From Lumnitzera littorea (taxonomy: Eukaryota; Streptophyta; Magnoliopsida; Myrtales; Combretaceae), in contig JAMXBB010000009.1 of assembly GCA_024138015.1 (NCBI GenBank), positions 9,667,661 to 9,731,660 on the forward strand: DNA of 64,000 nt, written 5' to 3'. How positions within the stretch are numbered: the first letter of the stretch is position 1; each line of letters opens with the position of its first letter. The notes below the pieces were generated by a model. It had not been told where the DNA came from. It did not search any database and worked only from the letters and a program-made list of their open reading frames with translations. Both the position numbers and the translations under genes were made by a program. This document shows positions 26,896-40,649 of this stretch, piece after piece.

Positions 26896-28639
26896 TCTTG
26901 AAATCGGTCAAAAGTTTGATCGAAAGTTGCGACTATGCAAAATACAACATTCTATAAAATTCTATTGTTAGACACAAAGGCCTAGAGCATCTGAAAAAGA
27001 GATCTAGAGCATTTTCTATCGTCACACCAAAAAGGTCTCGAGGTCCTAAGCATTTGAAATGTCTAGACATATTTGCACAATTAATTTTTCTTTTGCTCTC
27101 ATTAAGGAATAATTCGAACCTTTTACGAATGGTTTGAACCTTTCTTATATAATGATGCGAACAAGTTAGGCTTACAATATATGGAACACTTGGGTCCACA
27201 AAAGTAGGGACAAACAAGGTCAGAAGTCATAAGATTTAGAACTTGAAGAATTCAAAGATATGCAGAAGCCATCCAAAAGCAACCAAAAGCTCATGGCTTC
27301 TAATTTTCTATTTAGATTTGATGATCAACCTTAAATGAACACAACTTTTGCATATAGAGAGTTAAGAAGCTTATAATATGTTAATACAAAATTGTTTGAG
27401 TTTGTTGTGGTTTAGAGCGAGCCACTTTATTGTTAGGTGTTATTTTACGAGTCAAATATACACGTTCTATAAAGATATTTGCTTAAAAGAATTAGTGTTT
27501 TGTCAATAAAGTTTATCTCTATTTTATTTGTTTTCCAATCTATTGGGATTTAGGTTTTATTTAGTTTACATAATAATTTTAGGATTATTGGACTATAAAT
27601 ATTTTATGATTCCATTATATTTACAATCTTTCGGAATTAATACAAATTTATTTTCACCTATTTGTATTTATCATGCTACATGCTATGTCATATAAACTCT
27701 ACGATTTTCCCTCTTTTGCTCATATTTAACGTAGGTACTACTTTAGTTAATCATTGAACTTTCCAAATAGATAATTTAAACTTCAAAACACATAATTGGC
27801 AATTTATTTCTATATTCATTGCCTAAATGCTCTTTCATTCTAAAGCTTCATGTAAATTTAAGACATAAACTCATCCAATTTAACTTGAATTTGCACAACT
27901 CTTGCTCATACATTAGCGCATGTAGTACCTGTAACATAGCTCCTTTAACTTAGCCTTGTTAACCACTTACCTTCAAGTTATGTCAATACATATACTCGTG
28001 AGGCTTCATCACCTTGTTCCTAAATGACATTATCTAAGCTATTGTGTACTTCTTAAACCCTTTAAGTTCTACCTTTCTCTAAACTCTCTTTATCTTAGGA
28101 CTTTGTGTAATACTTAAGCAAAATGCATTTTTCCATCGTGTCCTAAATTAGAGAGTTATAATAGCTCCATTGTGTAAATTAACTTACATTAGAAAATTAC
28201 TGTCTTAGCCGCTAACATAAGTATAGCCTATATAAGGTGTTCATCACTTGACTGCTTTAAAATATCTCATTTAGTACTTGGTAAGAATTAATCTGTGGTA
28301 TAACTTTTCAAAATAGTTACTAAAAATAATTTTTATAGCTTAAATTCCGAGGGAAAAATCGAGTTCTATAAATCGTAAGAAGGATGAAACCTTGAATTTA
28401 CTAAAAATTTCAAGAGCTACGTTGTTATGAAAAGATATAATATTTATGAAAATTTTACTAAAAATTACAAGCTTGTAGAGTATGGAATAAATCTTATTAG
28501 CTGAAAATTAGGGGTCACTTGAGAAGACCTTATTAGTTTTCTTAGAGGTTAGTATAGTTGATAAACCAAGTAGAAATTTAGTCGGGTAATCTCCTCGATC
28601 CCCTTCTCTAATCTTTTGAAACTTAAAGTAGTACTGGTG
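26896..28639. other. AT-rich stretch, nothing recognised
   Basis: No coding frame with family resemblance, no terminal repeats and no RNA gene were seen. A 94-codon minus frame at 26933-27217 shows no recognisable motif and was not called. Confidence 0.4.
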
Positions 28640-29230
28640 AATTTATTGAAAAACCTATGAAATAGCTATAAGGGAATGACTAACAACTTGCTCAATAAAT
28701 AGGACAGAGATAATAACACATATCTAATATCAAGCAACCAAGGTTTTTAAGCAAGGTTAATTAGATGTAATGTACGTTTAAGCAAATTCCATCACATGAC
28801 GTTGACTAGTTGTCATGAGATCGAAGAAATTGTGCCCTCTTCAATCTAAGTTTTGAGAAGTTTAACACCGTACACTCGCAAATCGGAACCAAACTGGGAC
28901 TTGACTAATGGAGAACACCCTCTACTTGAGATTATTTTCGAACAATTGACCCCAACCTTGTCATGACTTCCTCTCTTATCACTTAATTCGATTAAGGATA
29001 GGGAGAAGACCATTTATGCTATCCTCATTAAAAGATTCGTGTTTGACTGGAGAATCCTAATCGTTTCTTCTAATGGGTTGCAATATAGGTTTGGTTAGTA
29101 ATTAAATCGAGTTTATATTAAATTACTTTTAGGGTGATTAAGCAATTTCAAATAGTCCAAAATAAGTAATATCATGAAAGGTCCATGTTTGGCTGAAGAA
29201 TTCTAATCATTTCCCCTAGTTGGTTGCAAT

Positions 29231-29455
29231 ACAATGAGATTTTCACCTCATACGGCTCCTCCAAGGCCACCTGGTATCTAATAAGTCTTTCTGACCCCCT
29301 TCATAACCCTAGCCCATTCCCGGCGGAACAGATCTACTAATTCGTGGAAGACTCAAAATCAAATTTTCACCGATTGAAACTAACCGCTCCTATCGGAAAT
29401 AGGATTGATTTGTTTTCCTTTGGGAAGATCAAATATATGAATCAAAAAAGTAACG
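29231..29455 (-). pseudogene. Organellar group II intron fragment
   Basis: On the minus strand, 29258-29233 reads GAGCCGTATGAGGTGAAAAT plus CTCATT, the domain V/VI signature of plant organellar group II introns. The remaining 200 bases are GC-richer than the surrounding LTR. This is a nuclear insertion of plastid (or mitochondrial) DNA, cut off just before the intron's end. Which intron it comes from cannot be said without a search. Confidence 0.65.
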
Positions 29456-31341
29456 TCCAGTTTGTAGTTAAGTAGAGTTTATGTTAGATTATTTTTGGAA
29501 TGATTAAGCAATTTCAAATATTCTAAGGTAAGTAATATCATGAAGTAATCAACATATAAATCTAACACTCAAAATAGCATAACAATATTTAAGTACACAT
29601 GTTATATGCACATAAGTAACTAACTTACAACCACAAACAAGAAATATATTAAGATATCCAAGTATTCTTAAATAATAATTCAAAGTATGTTGAAACATTG
29701 ATCCCACTTACTTGGATACTGATACTCATTCTCCTCATGTGTCGCTCTTGTTTTCTTTTATTATCTTTAAAATTTAATGTAATTTCTTTAGTTTTCAAGC
29801 AATATATAACATATGTGTTCATTATGAATATTTAAGTATGTTTTCAATTGTGTTAGATGAGTTTTCTAAGGTGTTTATGAAATATTAGTTAAGTTTGGAT
29901 ACATTTTGACTAAGGTTCTAATCTAACATAGGTTGTTACCCAGTAGATTTTGATCCAAGTTCTGACTTCAATAAATTCTTAAAATAAATTCTTAAAAAGG
30001 CATAATCAAGCAACTTTTTGATCTACTCTTCGACTCCCAATGATCCAATATTCAATACCAACCATCTTCAAACTTCTACTTGCTCTTATCTTTAGCGTCT
30101 TCCATCGAACTACTTTATAACTAAGTTTTTTACTTAGATTTTGACCTAACCTTGTAGTATTGGCTATTGTCTAAGTGGCTTTTGACTCATGCCCTAACTT
30201 TGATAAAAGTATAGAATTCATATACAAATCATTAGCCGATGTATTGTCAAACTCCTGTTGTGATCAAGGATATTAGATACCAAGCTACATTTTGACCCAA
30301 TTCTGATAGAGTTTCTGATCTTTAGTCTAAAATTAGATTCTTATTTATGAAATTTCTAACTTACAGTTTATCTTTAGAAATGGGTAGAGTCCAAATATAA
30401 GCCACTTTTTGGTATAGATCCAATTTTTCCTAATGTATTCAACATATTCACATCAGATTACATTTTGACTTACTTTCTGACACAATCTCTAACCCTGCTA
30501 TTAGTAAGACATCTAACCTTTGCATATATACACCACTTACTCTGCATTTTCAAAAGTCTAAACCTTACATATATGATAAGTATCAATTAATACTTCAATC
30601 ATCTATACTCTTATTTACCATATCGCCATTTGATTTACATATGCATTAAAACTTTGGGAGAATTAATCCATAGACCCCAAAATACTCTCTTACCCTTAAA
30701 AAATGTTATTTCTAAACTTCTAAATAAATATTTTCAGTTGTATGTAGATATTTATGGGTTATAATATGGTTTTGTAAAGAATTACTCAAGCTCCTTAACA
30801 AAATACCTTCTTTAGCACATTGATTACATGAAAATAGAATTTTCTCAAAAATTTGAAAACTCAATTTTAAAAATTTGACCACACAACATCAAAATATAAC
30901 ATCTTAGAAATATATCTATAAAATTTCAAATCAAAACTATATGAATTGGTTTTTTAAAAACTTGATCGAAAATTGTTGTGTAGAATGTTTTTCTTAAGGA
31001 CCTCATATCTATACTCAAAATTTTGAAAATTTGATTGAAGATTTAAATTCTTCATACAAAAATCCCTAGAGAAACTAAATTTAAAAATTTTTAAAACTCG
31101 TATGCTATTTCTAAAAGAATAGAATCGAAAACAGCCAAAACCAAAACTCCACTACTTGCAACTCTAGCTACCTTAGTCACCTTCTGAGGGTGAGGTTTTG
31201 TCTTCCTAAGTTGGTGCCACCTCCTCTATCTCTAAGTAGTTAGGTTTACTCCTAAGTGGTGGCTAGCATCAAGAACTCCAATTTCGCCATAAATTGTCTT
31301 ATTTTTTTCTTAATTTTGCAAAAATCATTATTGATACTTCC

Positions 31342-31513
31342 AAAGCCTCCCAATATTTTTCCCTATTCACAAACTGTCCAAACTTTATTTTAGAAATGCT
31401 CCTATGATTTTATAATGTAGTCTTGTTGGTAAAGCCTCCCAATATTTTTCCCCATTCAAAAACTATCCAAACTTTTTTTTAGAAATGCTCCTAGGATTTT
31501 ATAATGTAGTTTT
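31342..31513. repeat. 89 bp tandem duplication at the LTR insertion site
   Basis: The unit AAAGCCTCCCAATATTTTTC... starts at 31342 and again at 31431. The second copy is cut at 31513 by the inserted LTR and resumes at 34434. Confidence 0.85.
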
Positions 31514-34433
31514 TGTTATGCCCCGAAGTTGCAGAGTCGCAACAGTCCCACCGTGTAAACCATTTTATAATAGTAACTAACCTTACAGTACCTACCATAG
31601 ACATAATCTACACAAGGCATCGACGACTCCTCGCTTTGAAGTAAACAGTCTGATTAACAGTTAAACTACAATTATGATAAATATTACAAATTTCTAATAA
31701 ACATGTATAATTATATGTAAGTCCATAGAGCTTCCCAGGAAGTTTTACATAAACACAACAGTTCACTAAATTACATAATAACTATCAGTTTTTCATCCTT
31801 AACTACAAGGACACTCTAACTATACATCATTACTAAGTAGATTGATCCTCACACCCCTGGTTTCAAAAAAATTAACCTCTGGATAATTGTAAAGCGGCAT
31901 GTTACTTGAAGAGTTCAGAAATCAGGACCTGCAAAAGGATCTATAAAGGTATGAGCAACTACAACTCAGTAAGTTGAATTGGAGACTCATGAATGTATAA
32001 AAACACAAACAAGATTATCAATCAATTAATTTCATGCAATGCAACAATTAAGTATCATCGCACAATGTAGTCCGGTCCGTTGTGAAATTAGAGAAATTTC
32101 ACCCGCTCTAATCCGGGTTGAGGAGTCCTATGTTATGCAGCAGCTTACAACCAAACCTAGGCTTATGCAATGGAGACTTTGCTCCTCCTACAATTACCTT
32201 CGAACTATTGACTTCACCCTCGCCGCGACCTCCTCTCCTGTCACTTAATTCGACTGAGGATAAAGAAGGAACCATTATGCAATCCTACACTATCCCTTTC
32301 GAAAGGGTCAGTATTTGGTTGGAGAATCCTAATGACCCCTTAACGGATTGCAATGCATGACATTTTAGGTCATTAAAGTCAAATAAGATTAAATTTTATT
32401 TAGGGTTTTCAAACAATTCACATCAATTCAATCATAACACAAAATCCATCACACCACAATTTCAACACGAATTCAGATACATCAAATACATGCGTAAACT
32501 ACTTACAATCACAACCATATACAATTCTAAGTCTCCGAGTACCATACAAATAGTACTCTATGACAATAAGTAATAACCCAACTTACTTGGAATTTCTCAA
32601 TTGCTCGATCACTTAGTCACAAGTCGATTTGTCTTTGGGTGCCCTATAATATAAATAGATCTTTTTAGTACTTATACTTTGAGGATTCATATTCTAAGTT
32701 ATAATTTAACTCATTTTTTCCATATATACTTATTATGTATTAATGATTCTTTATACTCTATTTTGAGGTTCGAATTCTAAATTAGATTCTAGTTTTGATT
32801 CCTAAGTCTTAAATATACTCGAATCCTAATGTGAAATTAATCACATTAAGCTCGAGTATTCAAATATCCTATTGGGTCTTAATTCAGTATTCTAAACTAT
32901 TCGGTACATGCTATTCCTAATCAGGGTATCGGATTTATTTCCGATGTAAGAAAATCTTACATTTTTATACATTTACTTAAAATTAAATGTTATTTCAGAT
33001 TTAGTATTATTTTGATTTTTATTATAATATTATCTAAATAACCCTAATTTTTTTAGATTTATTAATTTTCAATTTCACATATTACTAATTTCTTGCAATA
33101 ACTACCTAATTGTCCTAAATTAATTATACTTAATACTCCAAAGGCTAGGATTAGGTTTCCACATCAGAGATTAACATCCCTGAACATCTAATTATTATCT
33201 AAATCAGTAATTAATATCTTAATCACCTAATTAACTCAAAATCACTCAATTTTTCCATCATTTTAGGGCTAAAAATTAACTTAAAAATTTCAAAAATTAA
33301 TTTTAAAAAATGGCTTCATAGCACTGTTCTATATCACATAAGCATTCTACAGAAAAAAAATTGAGCTCTAAACTACACTCCTAAGCCTATTTATTTCTAA
33401 TTCTAATCATACTCGGTTTTGTTTAATTTGTTAAGTACCCTATATTTTCAGACATAATTAAACTAAATCACTATTTTTCCCTAAATCTACATACAATAAA
33501 ACCTCAGAATAACAAGTTTCATAATTTTTTGGGTAAAATAACTAATTTTACGAAATTACACAAATTTGGGCAATTGTGGGACTCATCCGGTTCAATGCTT
33601 TTTGGCCATCTAAACCCCGTCTAAGTATGTCGGTCGGCCTAGACGGTGGGTCTGGAGTGAGGTGGTGTTAGTGGCTCGGTCTCAGGTAGTGGTGAGGTAT
33701 GGGTTTGGCTCACTAGCCCTATCTGCACAGTTTCCTTTTCTTTTTTTATTTTCTGGATTTTCTCTTGAATTTTCGAGTCTCTCTATTTTTCTCTAATTCC
33801 TCACTACCTAAAGGAGTTCTGTGAATTTTTTCCTTATTTATAGACGTTTTTGGTAATTAATATGTATCAATTAGACATGACATTGCCCCATGTCCTTGAT
33901 TTTTGGTTTTTGTGTTGCCTAATTCTAATTGGTTAATTTTTCTTTTTCAGATCTTGACCTGCCATGACCAAATTTAGATCATTCCATACCCTTCTAATTT
34001 TTTTCTGATTTTTCCACAATTAATTAATAATTTTCTTTAATTATTTACTAAGTTTTTGGCCAATTTAGATAACTTCGCGTTTTTTTATCTATACATAAAT
34101 ACATGTGGGGTACATATGAACATTTCTAATTATTATTTAGGTCGTTCTATGATTTTTAGTATATATATAATCTATCTCTAGTAATTTATTAGTTATTAGA
34201 TTATACTTTTCGCCTTTTCGGTAATTAGCAATTATTATAATTAAAATTTAAAAATTCTATAGTTTCCTATTTTATTACTTATTTTTTTAAATTCAAATTT
34301 ACAGGGTTATTTTTACTAATATTGCTCTCCATAATTTATAATTTGAGTTTGATCGGATCATTTAACTAATCATCCTAAACCTTGTATTCTAAGTTCAATC
34401 CTACGGTCTCTTGGCTTAACTTTAAAGCTTACA
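31514..34433. mobile_element. Solo LTR, copy B (2.92 kb)
   Basis: Starts TGTTATGCCCCGAAG, ends AAGCTTACA, and has 5 bp flanks GTTTT (31509-31513) and GTCTT (34434-34438), one mismatch. Long LTRs with a TGTTATGCCCCGAA start and a GAGC...CTCAGTAAG block (31951-31975) are typical of Tekay/Del chromoviruses; that assignment is from memory. No internal region or second LTR remains, so LTR-LTR recombination is inferred. It is inserted into copy A2 of the same family. Confidence 0.85.
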
Positions 34434-34870
34434 GTCTTGTTAGTGGAGAGATTTTTCCTATGCCAATTGCACTTTCTTTATTCTATCTTTTGTCTAAATC
34501 CCATGGTGAAGTATCCTTAAACTACTCTAACAATTTGCCATACCCCTTTCCTTATTTTCCCATGTCCACTAATTGTCTTAAGAATTTTTTTTATAATTTT
34601 TTTTATTTATTTGGTAATATTCATGCACCTTCAAATATTTTCGATAACTACAAGTATATATATTTAGATAATAATTATAACCAATATACATACATGTTTT
34701 TTATATATTATTTTATGTATAATATTAATTATATTACTCCTATAATTTATCTCTAAGTATTTATTGATTTTTAAAACCTAATCCATACGTTATTGATAAT
34801 ATAATAATATAATAAATTACTACCATTTTAGCTATTTTTTTTATATTTTTTTATATTTTATTAAAATACG
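34434..34870. mobile_element. Diverged long LTR, copy A2, right part
   Basis: Continues the sequence broken at 31513 (GTCTTGTTAGTGG against GTCTTGTTGGTAA in the upstream tandem copy). It then matches the LTR 3' half: TATAATTTATCTCTAAGTAT near 34740 and the ATAATATAATAATA zone near 34800. The LTR terminus is not clear. Confidence 0.55.
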
Positions 34871-37800
34871 ATAGCAATAATTTTGTTGAAATATACCGTT
34901 GCTACCTTCTTTCTCTCTTTCCAAACTTAGAAGATCCCTTTTGTAAAATAAAAAAAAAAAATGAAAAGCATGTCAATCTATTAGAAAGAAACCATAGAGC
35001 AACAAATTAAATTTGGGAGTTATTTATATTTCGAATAATTTTTAAAGACGAGTTATATAAATCATCAAAAAAGTTATGGATAGCTGATCCAGGTCCCTCA
35101 GATATTTCTTTTTCTTTCATTTAATTTTTATGACATTGTCTGCCAGAAAAGGAAAGGTGCGATTTTCGTTTTCCTATGCACATCGGTTTTTCTAGATAGT
35201 TTCAAAGAGACTTTGACTAATGATTGCAATATGGAGTCATGGAATAGTGTACACTAATTCTATTCTTTAAATCTGTCAGTACAGTATTTTTATGTGAAAA
35301 ACAGCAACTGCCTGTATATAATGCATTTATTAATAAACTAAACAAAAATACAGTCCTATCATACCCCAATTCATCCCAAAGATTTAACCAAATTCAATCT
35401 AATCTGATTGTAAAATCTATTTAATTATTGTAGTTAAACTTGATTCAACTCTTTAAATATTTGATCTTTTAATATATCTAAATCAATAATTCGAAATGAA
35501 TTTAATAATATTACAAAAACATTTTACTTTATCTTTTGTTCCTTTTTCACCCCTTAGCCTATGAAATAATACATTGTAACTATTCAATGTTAAAATGCTT
35601 TTCTATTTAAAACATAAAACATTTTTTAGTTTTCAACATTTGTAAAAGTTAATAAATTAAAACTTTCTAATATTCTTAACTTTTTCCTTGGATACGCTTC
35701 TATTTATCTAGTTAATTCAACTAAGTGATATGATAATATCTATTAATTAACTAAAATAATAATAATAAATATTAGGAAAAATTAGAAAAGATGAAGGTTG
35801 AAAAATTAAATAAAATATTATTCCAATTATTCCCTAACTTTCGAGTGACTAGTAGCCACTTATAGAGGTTTTATTTTACATGTAAGTTATGACCCATTTA
35901 TAATTTTGTGGAGGAGACACCACCCTAAGGTTGGGGGTGGTTTGTTCTCTCTTTTTCTTTTCTTTTTTTTAAAAATTATTTTATTGCTTTTTAAAAAAGT
36001 AATTTTCTTTATTATTTTTACTAATTAAAATTTATAATTTATTTTAATTAATTATTTCAACTAATTATTGCTATATATCTACATGTCAAACACTAATGGT
36101 AAAATTAACGATGACTTGTTTTATAACCGTTTGGCAACGCTAAAGACTAAAAAAAAAATATTTTAAAATTTAAATAGAAAAGTGGCAAAATATTGATAAC
36201 TAAAAATGTATTTTTCACTTTTTTTTTTCTGATATATATATAATCAATTCAAAGTAATGCAATAGATTTCTTTTTTCAGAGTTTATATATTAAGTGCTCG
36301 CAACATTTATGAATCGGATATTTTCTTTATGTATATTTCATTTAGAACAAGTATTTCAAACTATTTCAATCTATAGCAGCCTCATCTGGTTTAGCCACTC
36401 TAGCGAACTTGTACTACCCAAAGTTTGCCTAACATACAAATTGTCCCCACTATAAATATCTATATATTTCTAAGAAAAAAACGAACGGGTAGCTTTGGTG
36501 TTATCTTGAATTGCCCATGAAGCCACATCAAGAAGCTTCGGGCATGGGCACAGCTAGGCAAATTCATTCAAAATACGTATCGATTGGTGTTTCCCAAATG
36601 TGTCGGTGAATTCGATTCCCTTCATTACCATGTGAATGCAACGTCGTAGTAAAATGAGATGTGCGAAGCCCCTGGTGGTCCAAATATTACTCACGATGGT
36701 TCCAGCCACAAGTTTTTCTTGTTAATGTTTTAAGGACGACAATCCATAACATGACACAATCGTACACACAACATATGATTATTGAGAGAAAGCACTATTG
36801 TAACATAATACGTGATACAAAAGATATAACTATAATATATGAATAAATAAATTAATAATATGAATAGATATATCCTTATAAGGTATTTGATTTGCCTAAC
36901 CTATTAAAAACTTTATAGGGTATTATTCGATAAAATTTTACGATACAGTAAAAAACCCATTAGAGTTTTTTAGATGAGTTTCAAGATATTAGAAAAACTT
37001 GATGGGAAATCGTTATTCAAGAAAAAATAATAAATTATTGATATAATATTAACTAAAATTTCTAATATCTAAAATAATGAATAGATAAAAATATGGATGA
37101 TAATAACTTTGATCATGTTTACTATTGTCTATTAATATTTATGTGCATGTATTTATGATTGATTTTTTTTTGGCTAAGAGAAGGTGGTTTGTGTATATTA
37201 TACAGTATAAAGAAATGGTTAAGTAGATAATGAATTTGACGTAAACATAGACTATATCTATTGATAGGATATTCTGAACATGAATTCTTTAGGCTTATAT
37301 TAACCTCTTTAAATGTTGGGCCGACTTGTTCGAGCTTAAGACCAATGTGTTTCCCTATTGACCAATCTACCCTACCTCGTGATTAACCTATATTGCCTTC
37401 CACATATAGACTAGACACTATATTGCCTCCGGTTTCACACTAGGATGGTCACAATAGTTACAAACTAAATAGATAAGGTTCTAAGACTTGGTCAACAATA
37501 GAACCTCTATATTGTTGGAGCATGATGATTAGCATGATCCCGCTTACCAAACCTAATGAGCATGTCAATGTGCATACATATTCCTAGATTCACGTTAGCC
37601 CTTCTCTATAAAATAGCCAAACACTTCAATGGTTACACATGTTGACTTCTTCGTGCATATTATGTGTAAAAAGCTCACTAGCTCCCTTGACCTCCTATTC
37701 TTTTTGAATTATTACTGATTTAAATATTAGAATAATCATATTGAATAACATCTCGATGCCTCTTACTATACCTTCTTTTGTAAGCCCACAAACACTACAC

Positions 37801-40124
37801 GCAAGGCTTAATCATAGTTAACTCTACCTGTCAAATCATACTGATGATAATATCCATAAAATCAAAACATATAAAAAATTAAGGTGGAGTCTAGATAGAT
37901 TATTAAACTTATTTTATAACAATATTACTAGATACTCTACTAATGTTGGAACAAGATATATAGGATGAAGAGGCTACAATAAATAGATTCCTTACTTCTC
38001 ATTGAGTTATTTGTGTTCTGTAAATCAATTTTTCATGCAATGACTAATAGAGTAAAAATAGTCTATTGGTTAAGAAAAAATTATAAATGGTCCTAGTGGG
38101 TTGGGCAATGGATGCTCAATAAGAGTAGTCGGGTAGGTTTTATGTATAGGATTAAAAGTTTGATAGGATTTTGGAATAAATTTAGAGACCTTATTTATAC
38201 AGTAGGATGGGTTTTAAAATTCTATAACTCATCTCAAATCTTATAATCCATCTTAAACTTACTTCGTTTATATCTCTAAAATTAATATGATTATATTATA
38301 ACTAATTATTTGTAATCTCTTTTCAATTTTATATATTTTTTATATTAATATAAATTTGGGGCGAAATAATGAGACAAGTATGATAGATATTTTGTCCTTC
38401 CAAATCATTTAATGAGCTCGTACGTGGGACAAAGACTAAATGCTGAGAAAGTCGCATGAGAAAACATTTGTTCTTAGTCCTAACTACTACTGCTACTACA
38501 AAGTGGCTTCATCCGATTGTTTCTTGCTTCTGTCCTTATCGACGATGAAAATCTTCCCATCCGTCTCCGCCTCTTTCCAAAATCATTAATAAATACATTT
38601 ATTTATATTATTAAGCTAAAACCCCTCATTTACATTAGCCATGACACATGTCTTTCGGTTCATACGAATCTCCATTGCATTATTTCATGATTTACTTTGT
38701 ATTCTCATTATATTATGTAATAAGTTAAGAATAAGATGATAAATATCAATATTCCTTTTCATATTTAAAAGTATTAATATTGTTATCACCGTTATTATTA
38801 CCATTATTACCACATCAATCATTATCATTTTCACTTCAGTTGTCACCTCGTTTCATTTAGTACTACCACTGTCACAATTATTACTGAGACCATCAATATC
38901 GAACAATTATAGGTACTATTTTACAATAGTGGTGATGGTTGTACGAAAATAGTAAGAATGTGGCTGTTGATGGTGGTAAATATTTTTAGTGCGATGATGG
39001 AAATGATAATGCAAGTGAGAGATGGCTGTAGTGATAGGTGAGTGAGAAAAACTTTAATAGTATTTATCTGTTATATGAATGGATGAATAATAAGTAAATA
39101 ATAATATATTTGATATTTTTTATAAAAAATACTAATTTTTATTATTATATATATAAATATCATATATAACTTATTAATTTATACGATATATTAGTAATTA
39201 ATATCACTTTATCTTTTTTGTGGTCCAGGAATGTAGGCCAGACAGCTTTAACGATGGGTCCCCAGCCAACAATCTTCATTTTCTTTCTCTATTCCTGCAT
39301 TGATGACTGATGCGCTTGCATCCATTGGGCCCTTGAATTGGCATTTTGCTTTTGCATGTATCATCCATAGTGAAACAAAATTAGACCTTTCTGGGAATAT
39401 TTGTCCTTATGCGAGTAATTGAATCGAATAAATTGATGTGTCTAGAAATACGAAGCAGATTTACTATCATTTCGGCCAAACTACTAAATGAGACATACAG
39501 AGTAGCAGTGAAAAATCACATGTTTTTGATTTCATAGTTTTCTTTCTTTTCGAAGTCCATCGACTGAACTACTTTAATTTTAGGTTGATTCAATTTAGTT
39601 TCGTTTGAACTGCTTTTTATAAACATGCTTTTGTAGTTGATAATATTAATATTATTATAGGGTCATTATGTACCCAATCATGTGTAAAAAGGGTGCACTT
39701 TTACGAATTAGGTTCATGGCTTAAAAAGATTTATCAAGTGGTAAGCAACAATTTATGGAATTCTAATATCTCCTTTATTGGACCTAGCATAACTGTTAAA
39801 TGCAGTTCTCAAGCCCTTTTAAATGATTCTATTAAGTATTCTATTCTAACTAAGGTTTTGTTTGGATTGTTTTTTTTTTTATTCATCTATATCTTATTTG
39901 TATCCGATCTTTATCTGATTTGTATTTGCTTAAAATTTTGATGTTTGAAAAATAGTCTTATCTGTATTTTGTCTATTTTCATTTCATAATTGTGATGATG
40001 ATAATAATTAGAGTATTAGAATTAAAAAATAAAAATTTATGTATTTTTAGAAGAAAAATTTTGAAAAAATATCTTTTTATATTGGAAATAAATATTTTAA
40101 TTGATATTTTTTTAAAAAAAATAT
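34871..40124. other. AT-rich intergenic DNA, nothing recognised as a gene
   Basis: No coding family, tRNA or complete transposon was recognised. 38775-38910 is rich in ATTACC/ATCATT triplets, and 38930-39045 is rich in the complementary GATGATGG pattern, so the two could fold on each other. GC-richer patches at 36480-36720 and 38400-38580 could not be assigned. Confidence 0.4.
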
Positions 40125-40573
40125 TGACAGGATACTTTGGACATGCAACCCTTAAGCCTAACTAAATCCGCTAGGCCTCTCCACCTTAGGCTCTCCTTTG
40201 TAGGCCTCGGGCCTAAGCTTGAACCGCTTAAGCCCATGAAACACTGTAACGATCATAATTCATAAGATAAGGATAAAACGGGTACATCTTAAATATTAGG
40301 GATACATTGGGCATGATAGTTTCACTCTCTATACTTTCCGGAGAAGATCTCTCTCTCTAACTGATCTCCAACTGCCGGCTCCATTTTGCTATAAATACTA
40401 GGTCATTGCTCAGTGGTAACCCTCTTTACATACTCTGCATTTTAAGCCGGTATATTATCCACGTGTATTCTACACTCACAAGAGCCCACTGCTAACTCCC
40501 TCATTATGTGTTATTTTGCAAGTTCAATACGTGCAAATCTCAATCGACTACCGGCAAGAATTGAGAAACGACA
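40125..40573 (+). repeat. 5' LTR of the Tat element
   Basis: TATA-like CTATAAATAC at about 40390 is shared with the 3' LTR. Compared with that LTR it lacks about 41 bp (the TTAAGTATCGGAGTAGTC zone) and a 20 bp duplication. The following TTTGGCATCGTCTGTAGGAA is in the primer-binding position. Confidence 0.9.
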
Positions 40574-40595
40574 TTTGGCATCGTCTGTAGGAAGA
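40574..40595 (+). promoter_or_regulatory. Primer-binding site region of the Tat element
   Basis: TTTGGCATCGTCTGTAGGAA lies directly after the LTR. Related plant elements carry TGGCGCCGTCTGTGGGAA here (from memory), so two or three changes are present. The primer tRNA is not named because I cannot verify it. Confidence 0.55.
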
Positions 40596-40649
40596 AGAAT
40601 TCCTACACCTGAAATCTTAAACACACTAAACACATAACCCACATCAAGC

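Larger units (their letters stand above)
28640..31513. mobile_element. Diverged long LTR, copy A2, left part (host of a younger copy)
   Basis: Resembles 31950-34433 in order: the GCTCAATAA block near 28690, GGAGAATCCTAAT and GGGTTGCAATA near 29055-29090, ACTTACTTGGA near 29706, and the GGTGGTGGC zone near 31255. It carries an organellar insert at about 29231-29455 with flanking duplications, and a tandem duplication at 31342-31513. It continues after the inserted LTR at 34434. The left end is not defined. Confidence 0.6.

Noticed and set aside
26933..27217. 94-codon minus frame
   Set aside because: No motif, AT-rich codons, no splice context; a frame of this length is expected by chance.
34382..34756. 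124-codon plus frame
   Set aside because: Tyr/Asn/Phe-rich translation of AT-rich LTR sequence (copy A2); no family resemblance.
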